Source: an uncultured Ideonella sp.
GTDB taxonomy: Bacteria; Pseudomonadota; Gammaproteobacteria; Burkholderiales; Burkholderiaceae
DNA: 21,475 bases
Direction of reading: 5' to 3'
Assembly: GCA_946479475.1 (NCBI GenBank)
Contig: CAMLGG010000064.1
Span: 1-21,475 of the forward strand
Of this stretch, positions 17,031-21,475 are shown piece after piece. The notes under the pieces are model-generated. The model searched no databases. It worked only from the letters and a program-made list of their open reading frames with translations, and was not told the origin of the DNA. Position numbers and translations under genes: made by a program. Numbering within the stretch: the first letter of the stretch is position 1; every line of letters begins with the position of its first letter.

Positions 17031-17843
17031 ATGAGCGACCCATTCATTGAGATCGACCACGTCACGTTTGGATATGACGCCAGCCGGACGATCCTGAACG
17101 ATGTGAGCCTGCGCTTCATGCGCGGCAAGGTCACGGCCGTCCTCGGCGGCTCGGGCTGCGGCAAGACCACCTTGCTGCGCCTGATCGGCGGCGTGCACGG
17201 CGCCAACTCGGGCCGCGTCGTCTTCGACGGCGAAGTCGTCAACGTGCACGACCGCGAGCAGTTGTACCGCCTGCGCCGCCGCCTGGGCATGCTGTTCCAG
17301 TTCGGCGCCCTGTTCACCGACCTGTCCGTCTACGACAACGTGGCCTTCCCGCTGCGCGAAATGACGGACCTGCCGGAGGAGCTCATTCATGACATCGTGC
17401 TGATGAAGCTCAACGCGGTTGGCCTGCGCGGTGCGGCGAAGCTGCGCATCAGCGAGGTCTCGGGCGGCATGGCCAGGCGCATTGCGCTGGCCCGCGCGAT
17501 CGTGCTGGATCCTGAACTCATCATGTACGACGAGCCCTTCGCGGGGCTGGACCTGATCTCCATGGGCGTGGCCGCCAAGCTCATCCGCACCCTGAACGAC
17601 GTGACCGGCGCCACCTCGCTCGTCATCTCGCACGACGTGCCCGAGTGCATGGCGATCAGCGACTGGGTGGTGCTCATGGCCGCCGGCGGCCGCATCGTCG
17701 CGCAGGGCACGCCCGACGAGCTGATGTCCAGCACCGACGCCGAGGTGCGCCAGTTCGTTCGCGGCGAGCCGGACGGTCCGGTCAAGTTCCACTATCCCGC
17801 GCGCCCCTTGGCCGAGGACTTCGGCCTGGGGGCCACGGCATGA
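17031..17843 (+). CDS. mlaF: Phospholipid ABC transporter ATP-binding protein MlaF
   Basis: This 270-residue ATPase powers the MlaFEDB inner-membrane complex that moves phospholipids mislocalised in the outer membrane. All nucleotide-binding motifs are visible: Walker A GGSGCGKTT (39-47), Q-loop Gln90 (LFQFGALF), signature VSGGM (143-147), Walker B LIMYDE (163-168) with the D-loop AGLD, and the switch His201 (SHD). The start is ATG 17031 (MSDPFIEIDHVTFGYD); the frame is open upstream but the extension is unlike the family. Its last codons overlap mlaE as ATGA. It begins a complete mla operon. Confidence 0.96.
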   Translation: MSDPFIEIDHVTFGYDASRTILNDVSLRFMRGKVTAVLGGSGCGKTTLLRLIGGVHGANSGRVVFDGEVVNVHDREQLYRLRRRLGMLFQFGALFTDLSVYDNVAFPLREMTDLPEELIHDIVLMKLNAVGLRGAAKLRISEVSGGMARRIALARAIVLDPELIMYDEPFAGLDLISMGVAAKLIRTLNDVTGATSLVISHDVPECMAISDWVVLMAAGGRIVAQGTPDELMSSTDAEVRQFVRGEPDGPVKFHYPARPLAEDFGLGATA

Positions 17844-18619
17844 ACCTGCTGGCAACGATAGGCGCCTGGGCGCTGCGCAGCCTTCGTGGCTGGGGCCGCG
17901 CGGGCATCTTCTTCGGCAATGTGCTGAGGTCCGTGCCCGCCTCGCTGCGCCGATTCGGCCTGGTGGTGGAGCAGATCCACGCGATCGGCAACCTCTCGCT
18001 GCTGATCATCCTGGCCTCCGGGATGGCGGTGGGCTTCGTTCTGGCGCTGCAGATGTATTACGCGCTGGTCACCTACGGGGCCACCGAGTCGCTGGGACTG
18101 ATCGTCAACCTGTCTCTGGTGCGCGAGCTCGGGCCGGTGGTGACGGCATTGCTGTTCGCCGGTCGCGCCGGCACTTCGCTGACCGCCGAGATCGGCCTCA
18201 TGAAGGCCGGTGAGCAGATCTCGGCGCTGGAGCTGATGGCGATCGACCCGCGTCAGCGCGTGCTGGCCCCGCGGTTCCTGGCCGGCATCATCTCGATGCC
18301 TCTGCTGGCCATCATGTTTTCGGCGGTCGGCATCATCGGCGCCTGGGTGGTCGCGGTGGCGCTGATCGGCATCGATCCGGGCAACTTCTGGTCCATCCAG
18401 CAGAACGGGGTGGATGTCTGGCGCGACGTCGGCAACGGCGTCGTCAAGAGCGCCGTGTTCGGCGTCATCTGCACCGCCGTCGCGCTGTACCAGGGCTACA
18501 CGACCGAGGCGACGCCCGAGGGCGTGGCCTACGCGACGACCCGCACGGTGGTGATCTCCTCGCTGTCGGTGCTGGGCATGGACTTCATCCTCACGGCGTT
18601 GATGTTCTCGACGCGCTAA
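17840..18619 (+). CDS. mlaE: Phospholipid ABC transporter permease MlaE
   Basis: This 259-residue inner-membrane permease is of the MlaE/YrbE family. It has several hydrophobic segments (LLIILASGMAVGFVLALQM, PLLAIMFSAVGIIGAWVVAV, VFGVICTAVALYQGY, near-C-terminal SSLSVLGMDFILTALMF) and the conserved loop LGPVVTALLFAGRAGTSLTAEIG followed by MKAGEQISALELMAIDP. TTEATPEGVAYATTRTVV near the end is also a family mark. The start ATG 17840 overlaps the mlaF stop by four bases. Normal length, intact. Confidence 0.96.
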   Translation: MNLLATIGAWALRSLRGWGRAGIFFGNVLRSVPASLRRFGLVVEQIHAIGNLSLLIILASGMAVGFVLALQMYYALVTYGATESLGLIVNLSLVRELGPVVTALLFAGRAGTSLTAEIGLMKAGEQISALELMAIDPRQRVLAPRFLAGIISMPLLAIMFSAVGIIGAWVVAVALIGIDPGNFWSIQQNGVDVWRDVGNGVVKSAVFGVICTAVALYQGYTTEATPEGVAYATTRTVVISSLSVLGMDFILTALMFSTR

Positions 18620-18632
18620 GGAACATCGGGAT

Positions 18633-19124
18633 ATGGCAAAGAAGAGCATCGAAACCCTGGTCGGCCTGTTCGTGCTGCTGGGCATCGCGGCACTGGTCTT
18701 CGTGGCGCTGAAGGCCGCGAACCTGGGCAATTTCAGCAACGGCGAGGTGTACACGCTCCAGGCACGCTTCGACAACATCGGCGGCCTGAAGGTCCGCGCG
18801 CCGGTCCGCTCGGCCGGCGTGGTGGTCGGCCGGGTCACCTCGATCAAGCTCGACTCCAAGACCTACCAGGGGGTCGTCACCCTGAGCATCAACTCCGGCG
18901 TCGAGTTCCCGAAGGACTCCTCGGCCAAGATCCTGACCTCGGGCCTGCTGGGCGACCAGTACATCGGCATCGAGCCGGGCGCCGACGACAAGAACTTCGC
19001 CGCGGGCGACGTGATCAAGCAGACCCAGTCCGCGGTGGTCCTGGAGAACCTCATCGGCCAGTTCCTGTTCAGCAAGGCAGCGGACGCCAGCAACGAGACG
19101 CCGGCAGCTGGAGAGAAGAAATGA
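18633..19124 (+). CDS. mlaD: MCE-domain phospholipid-binding protein MlaD
   Basis: This is a 163-residue inner-membrane-anchored protein whose hexameric MCE ring sits in the periplasm and passes lipid between MlaFE and MlaC. One N-terminal transmembrane helix is seen (about 7-27, ETLVGLFVLLGIAALVFVAL). The MCE domain follows: YTLQARFDNIGGLKVRAPVRSAG, VVVGRVTSI, LGDQYIGIEPG. The helix near the end (AVVLENLIGQFLF) matches the pore-forming C-terminal helix. AAGGAA-type ribosome site at 18618-18623. The stop overlaps mlaA as ATGA. Confidence 0.95.
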   Translation: MAKKSIETLVGLFVLLGIAALVFVALKAANLGNFSNGEVYTLQARFDNIGGLKVRAPVRSAGVVVGRVTSIKLDSKTYQGVVTLSINSGVEFPKDSSAKILTSGLLGDQYIGIEPGADDKNFAAGDVIKQTQSAVVLENLIGQFLFSKAADASNETPAAGEKK

Positions 19125-19936
19125 ACGCGGCCCCCGCGCTTGTGCTGGCGCTCGCGCTGGCCGCCCCTGTGCAGGCCGCCGAAGCACAGGCGGCTGCGCC
19201 GGCGGCTTCGGCATCCGCCTCTTCAGCCGATGCGGCGGCCGACCAGCCGGCCGCGCGCCCGGTCTCGAAGAAGGACCCGTTCGAGGGCTTCAACCGCAGG
19301 GTCTTCGGCTTCAACGAGTCGCTCGATGCGGCGCTGCTGAAGCCGGTGGCGCAGGCCTACCACGACGTGGTGCCGGAGTACTTCCGCACCCTGGTGACCA
19401 ACGTCATCGGCAACGTGGCCGACGCCTGGTCGGCCGTCAACCACCTGCTGCAAGGCAAGGTCGAGAGCGGCCTGCAGATGGGCTTCCGCTTCTTCCTCAA
19501 CAGCACGCTCGGCTTTGCGGGGCTGCTGGACATAGGCACCGAGATCGGGCTTGAGAAGCAGCCCGAGGACTTTGGCCAGACGCTGGGCAAGTGGGGCGTC
19601 TCCGCCGGCCCCTACGTGGTGTTGCCGGTGCTCGGTCCCTCCACCGTGCGGGACACGGCGGCGCTGCCGCTGGACCTGCAGGCCACGCCCGCCTCGGTGA
19701 TCGACAGCAACACCACCACCGTGGTCGGCGTCACCGGCTTGCAGGTGGTCAACGCCCGCGCCAACCTGCTGGGCGCCAGCCGCGTGCTGGACGACATCGC
19801 GCTGGACAAGTACAGCTTCCTGCGCGATGCCTACCTCGCGCGCCGGCAAAGCCAGGTCTACGACGGGAACCCGCCCGAGGCCCCCGAAGACGAAGAAGAA
19901 CAGGCTCCGCAGAACGGCCCTGCGCCTGCCAAGTAG
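19121..19936 (+). CDS. mlaA: Outer-membrane phospholipid-removal protein MlaA (VacJ family), no lipobox
   Basis: This 271-residue VacJ-family protein takes phospholipids from the outer leaflet of the outer membrane and passes them to MlaC. Family marks are DPFEGFNRRVFGFNESLD, LLKPVAQAYHDVVPEYFR, NSTLGFAGLLDIGTEIGLE, EDFGQTLGKWGVSAGPYVVL and LGPSTVRDT. E. coli MlaA is a lipoprotein; here the signal region (ALVLALALAAPVQAAEA) contains no cysteine, nor does the rest of the protein, and the n-region has no Lys or Arg. No upstream in-frame start was found that would add one. An Ala/Ser-rich linker (about 20-45) and a Pro/Glu-rich C-terminal tail are extra. Its place between mlaD and mlaC is a betaproteobacterial arrangement. 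Confidence 0.93.
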   Translation: MNAAPALVLALALAAPVQAAEAQAAAPAASASASSADAAADQPAARPVSKKDPFEGFNRRVFGFNESLDAALLKPVAQAYHDVVPEYFRTLVTNVIGNVADAWSAVNHLLQGKVESGLQMGFRFFLNSTLGFAGLLDIGTEIGLEKQPEDFGQTLGKWGVSAGPYVVLPVLGPSTVRDTAALPLDLQATPASVIDSNTTTVVGVTGLQVVNARANLLGASRVLDDIALDKYSFLRDAYLARRQSQVYDGNPPEAPEDEEEQAPQNGPAPAK

Positions 19937-19939
19937 TGG

Positions 19940-19957
19940 AGTGAGCGCGCGCTCGCT
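19940..19957. repeat. Near-perfect palindrome after mlaA
   Basis: An 18-bp palindrome with one mismatched pair, centred on GAGCGCGCGCTC (19943-19954), begins four bases after the mlaA stop. In RNA it folds as a 7-pair stem with a GCGC loop. No T run follows. In the 127-base gap before mlaC it may tune transcript level or stability between the two genes, or be chance in GC-rich DNA. Confidence 0.3.
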
Positions 19958-20063
19958 GCAATTTGTCACCGTGCCGCGTGAACCGGCCTGAGGGCTGGCG
20001 CGTTGATTGCCGGGAAGGCGGACTGTCAACCGCCCCCACCAAGACGAAGGAAGGATTGACTGC

Positions 20064-20693
20064 ATGTTTGCCATTGCCCTGACCCGCCGCCTGGCCCTGG
20101 CCGCCCTGGCCGCCACTGCGCTGGCCAGCCCGTTGGCCGCCCGCGCCGACGTGACGCCCCCCGACGCGCTGATCAAGCAGCTGTCGACCGAGGTCATCGA
20201 CTCGATCAAGGCCGACAAGGCGATCCAGGCCGGCGACGTCGGCAAGATCATCTCCCTGGTCGACACCAAGGTGATGCCCAACGTGAACTTCCAGCGCATG
20301 ACCGCCATGGCCGTGGGCCGCAACTGGCGCAGCGCAACGCCGGACCAGCAGCAGAAGCTCCAGGCCGAGTTCAAGACGCTGCTCGTGCGCACCTATGCCG
20401 GCGCGCTCACTCAGGTGCGCGACCAGACCGTGGCCCTCAAGCCCTACCGCGCCGCGCCCAGCGATACCGAGGTCGTCGTGCGCACCGAGATCAAGGGCAA
20501 GGGCGAGCCGATCCAGCTCGACTACCGCCTCGAGAAGACCGACGCCGGCTGGAAGATCTACGACGTGAACGTGCTCGGCGTGTGGCTGGTCGAGCAGTAC
20601 AAGAACAGCTTCGCGCAGGAGATCGGCGCGGTCGGCGTCGACGGCCTGATCAACAAGCTGGCCGAGAAGAACAAGGCCGCAGCCAAGAGCTGA
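20064..20693 (+). CDS. mlaC: Periplasmic phospholipid shuttle protein MlaC
   Basis: This 209-residue periplasmic carrier ferries phospholipid between MlaA and MlaD. A signal peptide (MFAIALTRRLALAALAATAL...ARA, cut near residue 28 before DV) is followed by family motifs: VMPNVNFQRMTAMAVGRNWR, LQAEFKTLLVRTYAGAL, YRLEKTDAGWKIYDVNVLGV and WLVEQYKNSFAQEI. The ATG 20064 is chosen over the longer open frame because it starts the signal peptide and has a strong GAAGGAAGGA ribosome site (20046-20055). It is separated from mlaA by the longest gap in the operon. Confidence 0.95.
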   Translation: MFAIALTRRLALAALAATALASPLAARADVTPPDALIKQLSTEVIDSIKADKAIQAGDVGKIISLVDTKVMPNVNFQRMTAMAVGRNWRSATPDQQQKLQAEFKTLLVRTYAGALTQVRDQTVALKPYRAAPSDTEVVVRTEIKGKGEPIQLDYRLEKTDAGWKIYDVNVLGVWLVEQYKNSFAQEIGAVGVDGLINKLAEKNKAAAKS

Positions 20694-20700
20694 CGGCGTC

Positions 20701-20997
20701 ATGGAGCACGGCGCGACGATGAGCATCCTCACCCTGCCGGCAGCCTTGACGCTGCGCGATGCGCGCTCGGCGCTGGCCAGCCTCGGCCCGGCCATCGCCG
20801 AGGCCGACGAGGCGACCATCACCGTCGACGCCGCTGCCCTGACCCAGATCGACTCGGCTTCGCTGGCTGTGCTGCTGCAGTGCAGGCGCCTGGCCGAGGA
20901 GCGGCAGCGCGGCTTCGAGGTGCGCAATGCGCCCGAGAAGCTGGTGGAGCTGGCGAAACTCTACGGCGTCGCAGAGCTCCTGCACATGGCGGCCTGA
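20701..20997 (+). CDS. mlaB: STAS-domain protein MlaB
   Basis: This 98-residue cytoplasmic STAS-domain protein binds MlaF and stabilises the MlaFEDB complex. The core motif is LTQIDSASLAVLLQCRRLAEE (split here at about residues 48-68), with the conserved Asp51-Ser52 of STAS proteins, then VELAKLYGVAELL. The start may be ATG 20701 or the ATG at 20719 (MSILTL), which fits MlaB better at the N-terminus; the longer form is given. It begins seven bases after mlaC and is the last gene of the operon in this window; it converges with the HexR-type gene 21 bases away. Confidence 0.9.
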   Translation: MEHGATMSILTLPAALTLRDARSALASLGPAIAEADEATITVDAAALTQIDSASLAVLLQCRRLAEERQRGFEVRNAPEKLVELAKLYGVAELLHMAA

Positions 20998-21018
20998 AGC
21001 AACGCCTCCAGCCCGGCT

Positions 21019-21475
21019 CTAGCCTGCCGCCGGCGCGTAGCGCCGCGTGCGCAGGTTGCGCTTGATCTCCTGCAGCACCGGCCTGAGGCCCTGGCCCAGC
21101 CGCAGCGCGACGCCTGTGGTCAGGATGTCGACGATCATCAGGTGCAGCATGCGCGAGACCATCGGGCTGTAGCGGTCGTAGTCTTCCGGATGGTCGGCCG
21201 CCAGCAGCACCTGGCCCGCCCCCTGCGCCAGCTGCGCCAGCGGTGAGCCGCTCGCGGTGATGACGATCAGCGTGGCCCCCTTCTTCAGTGCGATCTCGGC
21301 GACGCCGAGCAGGTCCTGGCTGCGGCCGGAGTTGCTGATCACCACCGCGCAGTCGACCGGCTTGAGCATGGTCGCGCTCATCACCTGCACGTGGCCGTCG
21401 CTCAGCGCCACGGCGTTGACGCCCAGGCGGAAGAACTTGTGCTGCGCGTCCTGCGCCACGATGCCCGAGTTGCCG
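21019..21475 (-). CDS. hexR: RpiR-family (HexR-like) transcriptional regulator, C-terminal part (5' partial)
   Basis: The visible 151 residues are the sugar-isomerase (SIS) effector domain of a MurR/RpiR-family regulator; the N-terminal helix-turn-helix lies beyond the right edge of the window. The frame is open to the edge and begins GNSGIVAQDAQHKFFRLG, which matches the SIS start of HexR (GxSxxVAxDAQxKFFR). ISNSGRSQDLL is the phosphosugar-binding loop, and DYDRYSPMVSRMLHLMIVDIL is the HexR-type dimer helix. HexR senses KDPG and controls central sugar metabolism (zwf, edd, eda) in proteobacteria. The symbol is by resemblance; a close RpiR paralog cannot be excluded. It ends in TAG and converges with mlaB. 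Confidence 0.82.
   Translation of the reverse strand, partial: GNSGIVAQDAQHKFFRLGVNAVALSDGHVQVMSATMLKPVDCAVVISNSGRSQDLLGVAEIALKKGATLIVITASGSPLAQLAQGAGQVLLAADHPEDYDRYSPMVSRMLHLMIVDILTTGVALRLGQGLRPVLQEIKRNLRTRRYAPAAG

Noticed and set aside
20998..21018. Terminator between mlaB and the HexR-type gene
   Set aside because: The 21-base gap shows no stem longer than a few pairs and no T run.

Overview
The window is GC-rich, densely coded DNA from a proteobacterium. It is most likely a betaproteobacterium of the order Burkholderiales (Rubrivivax/Leptothrix-like). The reasons are the gene order mlaF-mlaE-mlaD-mlaA-mlaC-mlaB with mlaA inside the operon, the gltB-gltD pair nearby, and a PilY1 whose N-terminus resembles the betaproteobacterial type. 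This is judged by eye; no database search was possible. No tRNA, rRNA, CRISPR array, transposase or insertion sequence was seen, and no stretch longer than about 230 bases lacks a gene.

Layout. (1) 1-2035, forward: the end of gltB and all of gltD, the two subunits of NADPH-dependent glutamate synthase, closed by a strong hairpin at 2041-2065. (2) 2088-8851, a regulator-rich block: a reverse TetR gene; two reverse paralogous genes for large soluble proteins with an OmpR/CadC-type winged helix and a TPR-like helical C-terminus (703 and 744 aa); and, between the paralogs, a forward pair of an AraC-type regulator and a small GGDEF-fold protein whose catalytic motif is destroyed, the two overlapping by one base. 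(3) 9078-16916, forward: a tightly packed type IV pilus minor-pilin/tip operon, pilE-fimT-pilV-pilW-pilX-pilY1, ending in an overlapping gene for a short TonB-like protein. (4) 17031-20997, forward: the complete mlaFEDACB operon for retrograde phospholipid transport between outer and inner membranes. (5) 21019-21475, reverse: the C-terminal SIS domain of a HexR-type RpiR-family regulator, cut by the window edge.

How the parts may work together. The outer blocks (gltBD, mla) are housekeeping genes. The middle 15 kb (regulators plus pilus tip operon) looks like an accessory segment set between them. The second winged-helix/TPR gene is divergent from pilE across 226 bp, so the regulators are plausible controllers of the pilus tip operon, but nothing in the sequence proves this. 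The points most worth a second look are the AraC/degenerate-GGDEF pair flanked by paralogous regulators, the TonB-like protein coupled to pilY1, an MlaA without a lipobox cysteine, and a PilY1 with a diverged calcium loop.
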